Of a stretch of DNA of 64,000 nt, positions 15,514 through 24,454 are shown piece by piece (within the stretch, counting starts at the first letter, position 1; each line of letters starts with the position of its first letter). The stretch is taken from NCBI RefSeq assembly GCF_002980595.1, contig NZ_PVLQ01000012.1, positions 62,001 to 126,000 of the forward strand, read 5' to 3'. Both the position numbers and the translations under genes were made by a program. The notes below the pieces were generated by a model that was not told the DNA's origin, did not search any database, and saw only the letters and a list, made by a program, of their open reading frames with translations. This DNA is from Malikia granosa (GTDB lineage Bacteria > Pseudomonadota > Gammaproteobacteria > Burkholderiales > Burkholderiaceae_C).

Positions 15514-16557
15514 ATGCAAGTATTCAAACGCCAGTTCCTGGCCGCCAGCTGCGCCGCGCTGGCCGCCGTCGCCTTCAGCGCTCCGGCCTTCGCCCAGGTC
15601 AAGGAACGCACGATCAAGTTCGCGATGCAGAACAGCGCCGGCAGCGCGCAGTACGATGCGGCCGTCCGGTTTGCCGACATCGTCAAGGCCAAGAGCGGCG
15701 GCAAGATCAAGGTCAACGTCTTCGGCGGCGGCACGCTGGGCAAGGACACCGCGGTGGTCTCGGCGATGCAGGGCGGCACGGTCGACATGTGCGTGATGAA
15801 CTCGAGCCTGCTGGCCGGCGTCGTCAAGGAGATGGCGGTCTACGACTTCCCCTTCGTCTTCGGCACCGAGCAGGAGGCCTACACCGTGGTCGATGGCGCC
15901 TTCGGCAAGAAGCTGCACGCCATGCTCGAGCCCAAGGGCCTGGTCGGCCTGTCCTACTGGGAACTGGGCTTCCGCCATTTCCACAACAGCAAGCGCCCGA
16001 TCGCCAAGTTCGAGGACCTGCAGGGCCTGAAGATCCGCGTCATCGAGACCCCGATCTACGTCGACTTCATGCGCGCCATGGGCGCCAACCCGGTGCCGCT
16101 GCCTTATCCCGAGCTCTATGGCGCGCTCGAGCAGGGCGCGGTCGACGGCGGCACCCAGCCGGTCATCAACATGACCAACGCCAAGCTCTACGAGGTGCAG
16201 AAATACTTCTCGCTGACCGGCCACATGTACAACCCGCAGTCGGTGATCTACAGCAAGAAGATCTGGGACAGCTTCAGCGCCGAGGAGAAGAAGCTGCTGC
16301 AGGACGCTGCCGACGAGGCGCGCGACTACCAGCGCAAGATCTCGCGCGAGCGCAATGCCGCCGGCCTCGCCGAGCTCAAGGCCAAGGGCATGCTGATCAA
16401 CGAGCTGCCGGCCGCCGACCGCGCCAAGATTAAGGAAAAGGCCCAGCCGGTGGTCGACAAGTACACCAAGCAGATCGGCGAGCCGCTGGTCAACGAGCTC
16501 TACGCCGCCGTCGACAAGGCGCGCGCCTCTGCTGCCGCACCGGCCGCGAAGAAGTAA
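15514..16557 (+). CDS. dctP: TRAP-type C4-dicarboxylate-like substrate-binding protein DctP (orphan)
   Basis: 347 residues with a signal peptide (MQVFKRQFLAASCAALAAVA to FAQ). DctP signatures are FGGGTLGKDTAVVSAMQGGTVDM (about 70-92) and GLKIRVIETPIYVDFMRAMGA, in which Arg175 is the expected carboxylate-binding arginine, followed by PELYGALEQGAVDGG. AGAGGA lies about 8 nt before the ATG at 15514. No DctQ or DctM membrane gene is next to it: tctA is upstream and a HAD phosphatase downstream. It must therefore use membrane subunits encoded elsewhere. Its placement suggests the same acid, or a related one, can be imported by two transporter families. Confidence 0.92.
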   Translation: MQVFKRQFLAASCAALAAVAFSAPAFAQVKERTIKFAMQNSAGSAQYDAAVRFADIVKAKSGGKIKVNVFGGGTLGKDTAVVSAMQGGTVDMCVMNSSLLAGVVKEMAVYDFPFVFGTEQEAYTVVDGAFGKKLHAMLEPKGLVGLSYWELGFRHFHNSKRPIAKFEDLQGLKIRVIETPIYVDFMRAMGANPVPLPYPELYGALEQGAVDGGTQPVINMTNAKLYEVQKYFSLTGHMYNPQSVIYSKKIWDSFSAEEKKLLQDAADEARDYQRKISRERNAAGLAELKAKGMLINELPAADRAKIKEKAQPVVDKYTKQIGEPLVNELYAAVDKARASAAAPAAKK

Positions 16558-16605
16558 GCCCTGGCCTGGTTCCCAGCAGCAGTGACTTGACCTGGAGCAG
16601 CAGCC

Positions 16606-17250
16606 ATGCAGCCGATTGAAGCGGTGATCTTCGATGCCGACGGTACCCTGGTCGACAGCGAAACCCCCGGCCTCGACGTGCTGCACGAGCAGGCGCTGGC
16701 GCTGGGGCTGGACTGGCAGCGCGAAGCCCTGCACGAGCGCTTTCGCGGCGTGCGCATGGCCGACTGTGCCGCCCGCCTGGCCGCCGAGGCCGGCCGCCAC
16801 GAGCCTGGCTTCGCCGATGCCTTCCTGTTGCAGCTGCGCGCCGCGATGGCCGAGCGCTTTCGCCTCGGCCTGGCGCCGATGGCCGGCGCCGAGGCCCTGC
16901 TGCGCCGCCTGGCGCTGCCGTTCTGCGTCGCGACCAACGGCCCGCGCGAAAAGGTCGAGCTCACGCTCGGCCTGACCGGCCTGCTGCCGCTGTTGCGCGA
17001 CCGCATCTACAGCGCCTACGAGGTCGGCAGCTTCAAGCCCGAGCCGGGCCTGTTCCTGCATGCGGCCGCTGCGCTGGGCGTGGCGCCGGCGCGCTGCGCG
17101 GTGGTCGAGGACAGCCTGCCCGGCGTCGAGGCCGGACTGGCCGCCGGCATGCAGGTCTTCACGCTGCTGCCGCGCGCGCAGGCGCCGACCGCGCTGCGGC
17201 AACAAGTCGTCTTCATCCGCGAACTCGCCGAGCTCGCGGACCATTTCTGA
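16606..17250 (+). CDS. HAD-superfamily hydrolase (phosphoglycolate-phosphatase-like)
   Basis: 214 residues. HAD motif I is FDADGT with nucleophile Asp10 and acid/base Asp12. Motif II is the Thr of CVATNGP, motif III the Lys of SFKPEP, and motif IV is VVEDS. A helical cap lies between motifs I and II (about 20-85). This is the subfamily of phosphoglycolate phosphatase and beta-phosphoglucomutase-like enzymes, whose members dephosphorylate small sugar phosphates. It follows dctP by 48 bp on the same strand. The tail of the gene nearly meets the convergent fbpC gene (3-bp gap), with no terminator visible between them. Confidence 0.88.
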   Translation: MQPIEAVIFDADGTLVDSETPGLDVLHEQALALGLDWQREALHERFRGVRMADCAARLAAEAGRHEPGFADAFLLQLRAAMAERFRLGLAPMAGAEALLRRLALPFCVATNGPREKVELTLGLTGLLPLLRDRIYSAYEVGSFKPEPGLFLHAAAALGVAPARCAVVEDSLPGVEAGLAAGMQVFTLLPRAQAPTALRQQVVFIRELAELADHF

Positions 17251-17253
17251 GCC

Positions 17254-18339
17254 TCAGGCGCCGGGCGACTTGAACGCGACCACATGGTCGACGTCGAGCC
17301 GGATGCCGATCGGCTCGCCGAGGGCATGGTTGTGGTGGCTCGGCACCAGCGACAGCACCCGCTCGCCGCTGCCGAGCTCCAGCGTGTAGAGGATCTCGGC
17401 GCCGCGGAAGGCCTTGTTCACCACCTTGGCCCGTACCGGGCTGTCGTCGTCATGCACCACGTCGTCCGGGCGCAGCAGCACGTCGACCGCGCAGGGCTCG
17501 GACGGCTGGCGCTGCGGACAGCCGGCGCAGCTGCGGCCGCATTCGACCGGATCGACCGAGGGCAGGACGCCGAGCGCGATCTCGACCTCGTGCTCGTTGA
17601 TGACCCGGCCCGGCAGCAGCACGCCCTGGCCGATGAAGTTGGCGACGAAGCGGTTGGCCGGCCTGTGATACAGGTTGTAGGCGCTGTCCCATTGCTGGAT
17701 CCGGCCCTCGGTGACGACGCCGATCACGTCGGCCATCGCGAAGGCCTCGTTCTGGTCATGCGTGACCAGCACTGCGGTTGCGCCCTCGCGCTTGAGGATC
17801 TCGCGCACCTCGAGCGAGAGCCGCTCGCGCAGGTCGACGTCGAGGTTCGAGAACGGCTCGTCGAGCAGCACCAGCTGCGGCCGCGGCGCCAGCGCGCGCG
17901 CCAGCGCGACCCGCTGCTGCTGGCCGCCCGAGAGCTCGTGCGGATGCTTGTGGCTCTGGCCCGACAGCCCGACCCGCTCGAGCAGATGCTCGACCCGCTG
18001 CTGCCGTTCGGCCGCGCTGGCCTGGCTCAGGCCGAAGCCGACGTTCTGCGCCACCGTCAGGTGCGGAAACAGCGCATAGTCCTGGAACACCATGCCGATC
18101 CGGCGCTTCTCGGGCGCCAGGTTGTAGCCCGGGCGGCTGACGCAAACGCCATCGAGCCGGATCTCGCCGCCGGCCACGGCCTCGAAGCCGGCGATGCAGC
18201 GCAGCAAGGTGGTCTTGCCGCAGCCCGACGGCCCGAGCAGGCAGGCGATCTGGCCCGCTTGCACCTGGAGGCTGACGTCCTGCACGATGGTCTGCCGATC
18301 GTAGCGTTGCACGAGATTGACGATGTCCAGATGAGCCAT
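17254..18339 (-). CDS. fbpC: Ferric-iron ABC transporter ATP-binding protein, with a four-cysteine insert
   Basis: 361 residues. Walker A is GPSGCGKTT (36-44), the signature LSGGQ (136-140), Walker B LVLLDEP (156-162) and the switch His194. A C-terminal regulatory domain follows from about residue 240. It carries a C-x3-C-x2-C-x8-C arrangement (Cys267, 271, 274, 283) inside an ECGRSCAGCPQRQPSEPC-like stretch, which looks like a metal or Fe-S ligand set and is absent from typical sugar-type ATPases of this fold. The gene is divergent from the fbpB permease with a Fur-box-like site between them. It powers uptake of ferric iron delivered by FbpA, encoded at 29230-30246. Confidence 0.9.
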   Translation of the reverse strand: MAHLDIVNLVQRYDRQTIVQDVSLQVQAGQIACLLGPSGCGKTTLLRCIAGFEAVAGGEIRLDGVCVSRPGYNLAPEKRRIGMVFQDYALFPHLTVAQNVGFGLSQASAAERQQRVEHLLERVGLSGQSHKHPHELSGGQQQRVALARALAPRPQLVLLDEPFSNLDVDLRERLSLEVREILKREGATAVLVTHDQNEAFAMADVIGVVTEGRIQQWDSAYNLYHRPANRFVANFIGQGVLLPGRVINEHEVEIALGVLPSVDPVECGRSCAGCPQRQPSEPCAVDVLLRPDDVVHDDDSPVRAKVVNKAFRGAEILYTLELGSGERVLSLVPSHHNHALGEPIGIRLDVDHVVAFKSPGA

Positions 18340-18358
18340 GGCAGCAGGGATAGTTAAC

Positions 18359-18379
18359 AAACGATTATTATTCTCAACT
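18359..18379. promoter_or_regulatory. Fur-box-like site between fbpC and fbpB
   Basis: Read on the minus strand the site is AGTTGAGAATA followed by ATAATCGTTT. It matches the other three Fur-like sites in this window (20101, 24374, 30306) in the TGAGA block and the TCGTTT end. It lies 20 bp from both divergent gene starts, where repression would silence both. Confidence 0.7.
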
Positions 18380-18399
18380 AAAAACCGGTTCCGTTCACC

Positions 18400-20031
18400 A
18401 TGCGCCCCATTTCTCCCTTGCTTCAGCTGTCGCTGCTGGTCGCTGCCCTGGCGGCGCTGCCGGTCGCCAGCATCGCTTTCTATCTGCTGGCCGGAGGCAC
18501 TGGCGCGACCTGGCAGCATCTGGTCGACACGGTGCTGGCGGACTATATCCTCAACTCGCTGCGGCTGTGCCTGGGGGTGGCAGCGGGCGTGATCCTGTTC
18601 GGCGTCAGCACCGCCTGGCTGACCGCGATGCACGAGTTCCCGGGCCGGCGCGTCTTCGAGTGGGCGCTGGTGCTGCCGATGGCGATGCCGGCCTATGTGC
18701 TGGCCTACCTCTACACCGACTGGCTGCAGTTCGTCGGTCCGGTGCAGACCGCCTTGCGCGAGGCCTTCGGCTGGCGCCGCAGCGACTACTGGTTCCCCGA
18801 CGTGCGCAGCCTGGGCGGTGCGGCCGCGATGTTCACGCTGGTGCTCTATCCCTATGTCTACCTGCTGGCGCGCAATGCCTTCCTCGAGCGCAGCAGCGGC
18901 ATGCTGGAGGCGGCGCGCACGCTGGGGCAGGGGCCCTGGCAGGTGTTCTGGCGCGTCTCGCTGCCGCTGGCGCGGCCCGCGATTGCCGCCGGCGTCGCGC
19001 TGGTGCTGATGGAGACCCTGGCCGACTACGGCACCGTGGCCTATTTCGGCGTCGACACCTTCACCACCGGCATCTACCGCGCCTGGTTCTCGCTCGGCGA
19101 CCGCACGGCAGCGGCCCAGCTCGCGACCCTGCTGCTGGGCTTCGTCGTGCTGCTGCTGCTGCTCGAGCGCCATTCGCGCGGCCGCGCCAGCTACCACAAC
19201 ACCACCGGCCGCAACCGGCCCATGCCGGGCCATCAATTGCGCGGCGGGCGCGCCTGGCTGGCGGCGCTCTGGTGCCTGCTGCCGCTGCTGCTGGGCTTCC
19301 TGCTGCCGGCCGGCCTGCTGCTGCGCATGGCCTGGGCCCAGGGCATCGGCGAGTTCGGCAGCCGCTTCTTCCAGCTGGCCGGCAACAGCCTGACGCTGGC
19401 GCTGCTGACGGCGGCGCTGGCGGTCGGCCTTGCGCTGCTGCTGGCCTATGCGGCGCGCCTGTCGCGCAGCTGGCTGGCGCGCGGCCTGAACCGGCTGGTC
19501 GGACTCGGCTACGCGGTGCCGGGATCGGTGATCGCGGTCGGGGTGCTGATCCCGGTGACCCGGCTCGACCACTGGCTGGCGGCCGGCTGGCAGCAGCTGT
19601 TCGGCAGCAACCCCGGCCTGCTGCTGACCGGCGGCATCGCCGCCCTGGTCTATGCCTACCTGGTGCGCTTCCTGTCGGCCGCGCTGCAGACCGTCGAGGG
19701 CAGCCTGGGCAAGATCACCCCGAGCATGGACGACGCCGCGCGCAGCCTGGGCTCGGGCCAGCTCGCGGTGCTGCGCCGGGTCCACCTGCCCCTCCTGCGT
19801 GGCAGCCTGTTCACCGCCGGCCTGCTGGTGTTCGTCGATGTCATGAAGGAGCTGCCCGCCACCCTGGTCATGCGGCCGTTCAACTTCGACACCCTGGCGA
19901 CCCAGACCTACAACCTGGCCTCCGACGAGCGCCTGGCCGAGGCCTCGAGCGCCGCGCTGGCCATCGTCCTGGTCGGCCTGCTGCCCTTGATCCTGCTGTC
20001 GCGCCAGATCGCCCGCAGCCGCAAGGGCTGA
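18400..20031 (+). CDS. fbpB: Ferric-iron ABC transporter permease (fused two-domain)
   Basis: 543 residues with two homologous permease halves of about six hydrophobic helices each. The EAA-type cytoplasmic loops are LEAARTLGQGPWQVFWRV in the first half and DDAARSLGSGQLAVLRRVH in the second. This fused layout is characteristic of FbpB/SfuB-type ferric-iron importers. It is divergently transcribed from the cognate ATPase fbpC across a Fur-like site. Ribosome-site support is weak, and the ATG at 18400 is chosen because the first membrane helix begins soon after it. The cognate binding protein is 9 kb downstream. Confidence 0.9.
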   Translation: MRPISPLLQLSLLVAALAALPVASIAFYLLAGGTGATWQHLVDTVLADYILNSLRLCLGVAAGVILFGVSTAWLTAMHEFPGRRVFEWALVLPMAMPAYVLAYLYTDWLQFVGPVQTALREAFGWRRSDYWFPDVRSLGGAAAMFTLVLYPYVYLLARNAFLERSSGMLEAARTLGQGPWQVFWRVSLPLARPAIAAGVALVLMETLADYGTVAYFGVDTFTTGIYRAWFSLGDRTAAAQLATLLLGFVVLLLLLERHSRGRASYHNTTGRNRPMPGHQLRGGRAWLAALWCLLPLLLGFLLPAGLLLRMAWAQGIGEFGSRFFQLAGNSLTLALLTAALAVGLALLLAYAARLSRSWLARGLNRLVGLGYAVPGSVIAVGVLIPVTRLDHWLAAGWQQLFGSNPGLLLTGGIAALVYAYLVRFLSAALQTVEGSLGKITPSMDDAARSLGSGQLAVLRRVHLPLLRGSLFTAGLLVFVDVMKELPATLVMRPFNFDTLATQTYNLASDERLAEASSAALAIVLVGLLPLILLSRQIARSRKG

Positions 20032-20100
20032 CCCTTCGGTCCTCCATCCGCCTTGCAGCAGCCCGCGCCCTGGATCCGCGCGGGCTGAATTTTTGCTTGC

Positions 20101-20121
20101 AAATGAGATTGATTCTTGTTT
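20101..20121. promoter_or_regulatory. Fur-box-like site upstream of siderophore receptor
   Basis: AAATGAGATTG-ATTCTTGTTT is nearly identical to the site at 24374 (one base different). It lies 86-106 bp upstream of the receptor start and contains the inverted TGAGAT / ATTCT core expected for Fur. Iron-dependent repression of the receptor operon is inferred. Confidence 0.75.
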
Positions 20122-20206
20122 GGTGTCATAATTGTGCCATCCAGCCAGCCACAGCGCATCCCCGGCGTTGCCAGCCAGCCAGCAATCTCTCCAACGATTC
20201 TGCAAC

Positions 20207-22510
20207 ATGACTCGCAACGTCCGCCCCGATCCGCTCCACGCTTCCCTGGCCCGCCAGGCCCTGCGTGCCGAAGTCTCAACCCCAGCCGCTGCCGGCCTGT
20301 CCCTGCTGCCGCTCGGCGCGCTGCTGCTGGCCGGCTCGATGAATGCCGGCGCGCAGACGGTTCCTGCCACCAGCGAGGCCACCCTGTCGACCGTGACCGT
20401 CAAGGAGCAGGGCGATCCGGTCGAGGCCAGGACCAAGAACAGCCTGCGTACCACCGCCAGCCGTATGGCCAAGGGCGAACAGGCGCTGCGCGACATCCCG
20501 CAGAGCGTCACCGTGATGACCGAGCGGCTGATGGACGACCGCAACCTCGACGACTTCCGCGAAGTGCTCAAGACCACCGCCGGCGTGACCTTCATGGCCG
20601 GCGAGACCGGCGAGGAGGATGTGCGCCTGCGCGGCTTCTCGCTCGGCCAGGCCGGCGACATCTACGTCGATGGACTGCGCGACGCGCCGCTGATCGAGCG
20701 CGACACCTTCAACCACGACCGGGTCGAAGTCCTCAAGGGCTCGGCCTCGATGCTGTTTGGCAAGGGCTCGACCGGCGGCGTGGTCAACCAGGTCAGCAAG
20801 CAACCCTTCCTGATGGACCAGCACGAGGTCGATGTCACCGTCGGCAGCGGCAATGAATTGCGCGTGACCGGCGACTTCAACCTCCAGACCGGCGAGGACT
20901 CGGCGCTGCGCCTCAATGCGATGACGCATGACGCCGACAACCATGGCGCCAGCAGCAGCAAGAAGGGCATCGCGCCGACCTACCGCTGGGGCATAGGCTC
21001 GCGCGACGAATTCTCGGTCGGCCTGTACCACCTCGAAACCGACGGTCAGCCGCTCTACAACCATCCCTGGTTCACGGCCAACGGCAAGATCGAGCCGACC
21101 CTGCCGGCCAAGAACTACTACGGCCTGGCCAGCGACTACCTCAAGACCGAAAGCAGCTACGCCACTTTCAGCCACCTGCATCGCTTCAGCCAGGACTCCG
21201 AGCTCAAGACCACCGTGCGCACCGGCCATTACGAGCGCGACCTGCTGGCCAGCGCGGTGCGCTTCGCGCCAGCGGCGCAGCAGCCGGACGGACTGGCCGT
21301 GACGGCCGACAACCTCAGCGCCGACAGCGTGCTGTCCCGCAGTCCCAAGGCCCGCGTCGGCTACAGCGACCTGACCCAGATCCAGAGCGACTACAGCGAC
21401 AAGTTCCAGGCCTTCGGCAAGCAGCACAGCCTGATCGCCGGTGTCGACCTGTCCTACGAGGATGCCGAGCGCAACAACAGCTACATCAGTGGGCTGGCAG
21501 CATCGCCGAACACCAAGGTAGGCTCGCCGAACGATGGCGCGGCGTTGGCCGACACCCGCCTGCCGCCGCTGCTCAACACCTTCCAGGCCAGCAACATCGG
21601 CCTCTATGCCCAGGACACCGTCAGCCTCAGCGATACCGTCAAGCTGATCGCCGGCCTGCGGCTGGACCATTTCGAGGCCTCCTACCACGCACCGGCCAGC
21701 GGCAGCACGCCGGCGGCGAGCTTCAAGCGCAGCGACGACCTGGTCAGCCCGCGCCTGGGCGCGCTCTACCAGCCGAGCGATACCGAGTCCTACTACGCCT
21801 CCTTCGGCACCTCGTACAACACCTCGGGCGACAGCTACCAGTTCGCGCTCGGCTCCCTGGCGGCCGGCAGCAGCAACGCCAAGGCCGCCCAGACCGACCC
21901 CGAGAAGAGCCGCAACTTCGAGCTCGGCGGCAAGTTCGAGCTGTTCGACAACAAGGCCTCGCTCGGCGTCGCGCTGTTCCACTCCGAGAAGTACAACGAG
22001 CGCAACACCGACCCGGACAGCGCTTCCGCCCAGATGCTGCTGTCGGGCAAGCGCCATGCCACCGGCATGGAATTCAACCTGGCCGGCCGCATCACGCCGA
22101 AGTGGGAAATCTTCTACAACCACAGCTGGATTCCGTTCGCCGAGATCGACGAGAGCAATGTCGCGCTCAACGCGGCTGGCACCGGCGCCCAGGTCAAGGG
22201 TGACCGCCCGGCGCTGACGCCCAGGCACAGCGCCAGCCTGTGGACCACCTACCGCGTCGCACCGCAATGGCGCCTGGGGGCCGGCCTGAACTACCGCGGC
22301 GAGCAGAACCCCGAGGGCGCGCGCCATCTCACGGCCAAGGCCTTCACCACGGTCGACGCGATGGCCGAATACACCGTGGATGCCAACCAGACGCTCAAGC
22401 TCAACATCACCAACCTGACCGACGAGCTCTATGCCGACACCCTGTACCGCGGCTTCTACGCACCGGGCGCCGCGCGCCAGGTCCAGCTGAGCTACAAGGT
22501 CCTGTTCTGA
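20207..22510 (+). CDS. TonB-dependent siderophore receptor (catecholate/Fiu-like)
   Basis: 767 residues. A Sec signal ([19 protein letters not shown]) lies at about residues 35-50. The plug domain follows, with [35 protein letters not shown] and [19 protein letters not shown]. The long barrel ends in the expected C-terminal aromatic (SYKVLF). The downstream PiuC-type hydroxylase gene is the usual partner of Fiu/PiuA catecholate receptors, which supports a catecholate-type ligand. An in-frame start 25 codons upstream is possible, but its translation does not resemble a signal region. A Fur-like site lies just upstream. Confidence 0.9.
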   Translation: MTRNVRPDPLHASLARQALRAEVSTPAAAGLSLLPLGALLLAGSMNAGAQTVPATSEATLSTVTVKEQGDPVEARTKNSLRTTASRMAKGEQALRDIPQSVTVMTERLMDDRNLDDFREVLKTTAGVTFMAGETGEEDVRLRGFSLGQAGDIYVDGLRDAPLIERDTFNHDRVEVLKGSASMLFGKGSTGGVVNQVSKQPFLMDQHEVDVTVGSGNELRVTGDFNLQTGEDSALRLNAMTHDADNHGASSSKKGIAPTYRWGIGSRDEFSVGLYHLETDGQPLYNHPWFTANGKIEPTLPAKNYYGLASDYLKTESSYATFSHLHRFSQDSELKTTVRTGHYERDLLASAVRFAPAAQQPDGLAVTADNLSADSVLSRSPKARVGYSDLTQIQSDYSDKFQAFGKQHSLIAGVDLSYEDAERNNSYISGLAASPNTKVGSPNDGAALADTRLPPLLNTFQASNIGLYAQDTVSLSDTVKLIAGLRLDHFEASYHAPASGSTPAASFKRSDDLVSPRLGALYQPSDTESYYASFGTSYNTSGDSYQFALGSLAAGSSNAKAAQTDPEKSRNFELGGKFELFDNKASLGVALFHSEKYNERNTDPDSASAQMLLSGKRHATGMEFNLAGRITPKWEIFYNHSWIPFAEIDESNVALNAAGTGAQVKGDRPALTPRHSASLWTTYRVAPQWRLGAGLNYRGEQNPEGARHLTAKAFTTVDAMAEYTVDANQTLKLNITNLTDELYADTLYRGFYAPGAARQVQLSYKVLF

Positions 22511-22556
22511 TCCCTTGCTGAACCGCTCCGGCCTCGCGGCCGGGGCCCTTGCCACC

Positions 22557-23252
22557 ATGCTGCTGCACCTCAAGAATCTGCTGGGCCCCGAAGAACTGGC
22601 CCGCGCCCGCGCCCTGCTCGGCGACGATGCACCCTGGACCGATGGCGCCAGCACGGCCGGCGGCCAGGCCGTCGCGCACAAGCGCAATGCCCAGCTGGCG
22701 CAGGACAGCGCGCAGGCGGCCGAACTGCAGCAGCTGGTGCTTGCCGCGCTGCGGCGCGACCCGCTGTTCTTCTCGGCCGCGCTGCCGCGCAAGATTTTCA
22801 ACCCGCTGTTCAATCGCTACAGTGGCGACATGAACCACTACGGCCCCCATGTCGACGGCGCGGTGCTGCATTCCAGGGCCAGCCAGGAATGGGTGCGCAC
22901 CGACCTGTCCTGCACCCTGTTCCTGGCCGATCCCGACGAGTACGACGGCGGCGAGCTGCGGGTGCACGACAGCCATGGCGGCCTGGCCAGCCATGCGGTC
23001 AAGCTGGCCGCCGGCGACGCGCTGCTGTATCCGGGCACCAGCGTGCACGAGGTCACGCCGGTCACGCGCGGCGCGCGCCTGGCGAGCTTCTTCTGGATCG
23101 AGAGCATGGTGCGCAGCGACGAGCAGCGCCGCACCCTGTTCGAGCTCGACATGAACCTGCTGCGCCTGCGCCAGCGCCATGGCGAGAGCGCCGAGACCAT
23201 CGCCCTGAGCGGGGTCTACCACAACCTGCTGCGGCAATGGGCCAGCACCTGA
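22557..23252 (+). CDS. piuC: PKHD-type Fe(II)/2-oxoglutarate hydroxylase (PiuC family)
   Basis: 231 residues, close to the family length. The iron facial triad is His98-x-Asp100 (HVD) and His164 (HEV), and Arg174 is the 2-oxoglutarate-binding residue. The conserved [19 protein letters not shown] segment precedes the HxD. PiuC-like hydroxylases are found next to TonB siderophore receptors and are needed for or associated with iron uptake; the substrate is not known. It lies 46 bp after the receptor gene and is followed closely by the FMN oxidase gene, so the three are probably one Fur-controlled transcript. A TTG start 14 codons upstream is less likely. Confidence 0.9.
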   Translation: MLLHLKNLLGPEELARARALLGDDAPWTDGASTAGGQAVAHKRNAQLAQDSAQAAELQQLVLAALRRDPLFFSAALPRKIFNPLFNRYSGDMNHYGPHVDGAVLHSRASQEWVRTDLSCTLFLADPDEYDGGELRVHDSHGGLASHAVKLAAGDALLYPGTSVHEVTPVTRGARLASFFWIESMVRSDEQRRTLFELDMNLLRLRQRHGESAETIALSGVYHNLLRQWAST

Positions 23253-23267
23253 GCCCGGCCTGGAACG

Positions 23268-24398
23268 ATGCCTTCCCTGCCACGCCGCCAGAGCCTGCCG
23301 CCCGGCCTGTTCACGCTGTCCGACCACGAGGCGATGGCGCAAGGCCGGCTCGATGCGGCGGCCTGGGCCTATTTCCACGGGGGCGCTGCCGACGAGATCA
23401 CGCTGCGCGCCAACCGCCAGGCCTGGGACCGCTTGTCGTTGCGTCCCCGGGTGCTGCGGCCGCTGCAGCCGCTCGACCTCGGTTGCCATCTGCTCGGGAA
23501 AAGCTGGCCGACCCCGCTGCTGGTCGCGCCCATGGCCTGCCAGCGCCTGGCCCATCCCGACGGCGAGCGTGCCACCGCGCTGGCCGCCGCCGCGCTGGGC
23601 GCCGGGCTGGTGCTGAGCGCGCAGACCAGCACGCCGCCCGAGTTGGTGGCCCAGCTGGCGCTCGGCGACGCCGGGCGCGGCCCGCTCTGGTTCCAGCTCT
23701 ACGGGCTGGGCGACCGCGCCTGGATGCTGGAGCTGGTGCAGCGCGTGCAGCAGGCCGGCTACGAGGCGCTGGTGCTGACGGTCGATGCCCCGGTCAACGG
23801 CGTGCGCGACCGCGAACGGCGCGCCGGCTTCACCCTGCCGCCCGACTGGCTGGCACTGCCCGGACCCGCGGCGCCGGCCGGCACGCCAGGCGGTCCGGCC
23901 GGCCTGCAGGCCTTGCTGAGCCAGGCGCTGAGCTGGGCCGATGTCGAGTGGCTGCTCGCGCGCAGCCCGCTGCCGCTGCTGCTCAAGGGCATCACCCATC
24001 CGGACGACGCGCGCCAGGCCGCCAGCCTGGGCGTGGCGGGCCTGATCTGCTCCAACCACGGCGGCCGCGTGCTCGACACCCTGCCGGCGACGGCCGAGCT
24101 GCTGCCCGCCATCGTGCAGGCGGTGCAGGGCGCCTGTCCGGTGCTGGTCGACGGCGGCATCCGGCGCGGCACCGACATCGTCAAGGCGCTGGCACTCGGC
24201 GCGCAGGCGGTGCTGGTCGGCCGGCCGATCCTCCACGGCCTGGCCAATGCCGGCGCCACCGGCGTCGCCCATGTGCTGCGCCTGCTGCTCGACGAGTTCA
24301 TGGCCGCGCTGGCCCTGTGCGGCATCGACCGCCTGGCCGACCTCAAGCCGGATTGCCTGTGGTTAAAAAATACAAATGAGATTGATTCTCGTTTATAA
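23268..24398 (+). CDS. FMN-dependent alpha-hydroxyacid oxidase/dehydrogenase
   Basis: 376 residues, full length for the lactate/glycolate oxidase family. Visible residues are YFHGGA (Tyr35), the QLY Tyr145, VLTVDAPV, Lys240 (LLKGI), the base His264 in SNHGGR, and VDGGIRRGTDIVKALALGA binding the FMN phosphate. It oxidises a 2-hydroxyacid to a 2-oxoacid. It follows piuC by 15 bp, an unusual companion for an iron-uptake operon; it could act on lactate or a hydroxyacid part of a siderophore (inference). The last codons (KNTNEIDSRL) are encoded by the Fur-like site of the next operon. Confidence 0.88.
   Translation: MPSLPRRQSLPPGLFTLSDHEAMAQGRLDAAAWAYFHGGAADEITLRANRQAWDRLSLRPRVLRPLQPLDLGCHLLGKSWPTPLLVAPMACQRLAHPDGERATALAAAALGAGLVLSAQTSTPPELVAQLALGDAGRGPLWFQLYGLGDRAWMLELVQRVQQAGYEALVLTVDAPVNGVRDRERRAGFTLPPDWLALPGPAAPAGTPGGPAGLQALLSQALSWADVEWLLARSPLPLLLKGITHPDDARQAASLGVAGLICSNHGGRVLDTLPATAELLPAIVQAVQGACPVLVDGGIRRGTDIVKALALGAQAVLVGRPILHGLANAGATGVAHVLRLLLDEFMAALALCGIDRLADLKPDCLWLKNTNEIDSRL
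24374..24394. promoter_or_regulatory. Fur-box-like site upstream of tonB, inside the preceding gene's 3' end
   Basis: AAATGAGATTG-ATTCTCGTTT differs by one base from the site at 20101. The coding frame of the alpha-hydroxyacid oxidase runs through it and its TAA stop (24396-24398) lies immediately after. TATAAT at 24394-24399 overlaps the box end and could serve as the -10 of the tonB operon. Confidence 0.75.
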
Positions 24399-24454
24399 TT
24401 TATTCAGCCCTGGATGCCGGCCCGACCCGTTTCCGTGCCACAGGGCGCAACCCC

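Noticed and set aside
20132-20206. A 25-codon upstream extension of the siderophore receptor
   Set aside because: It overlaps the expected promoter region just after the Fur-like site and does not improve the signal peptide.
17254-20661. A 1135-codon open frame on the minus strand ending in the fbpC product
   Set aside because: Only the last 361 codons look like protein (FbpC). The upstream part is antisense to fbpB and the receptor gene and contains Gln/Arg low-complexity sequence.
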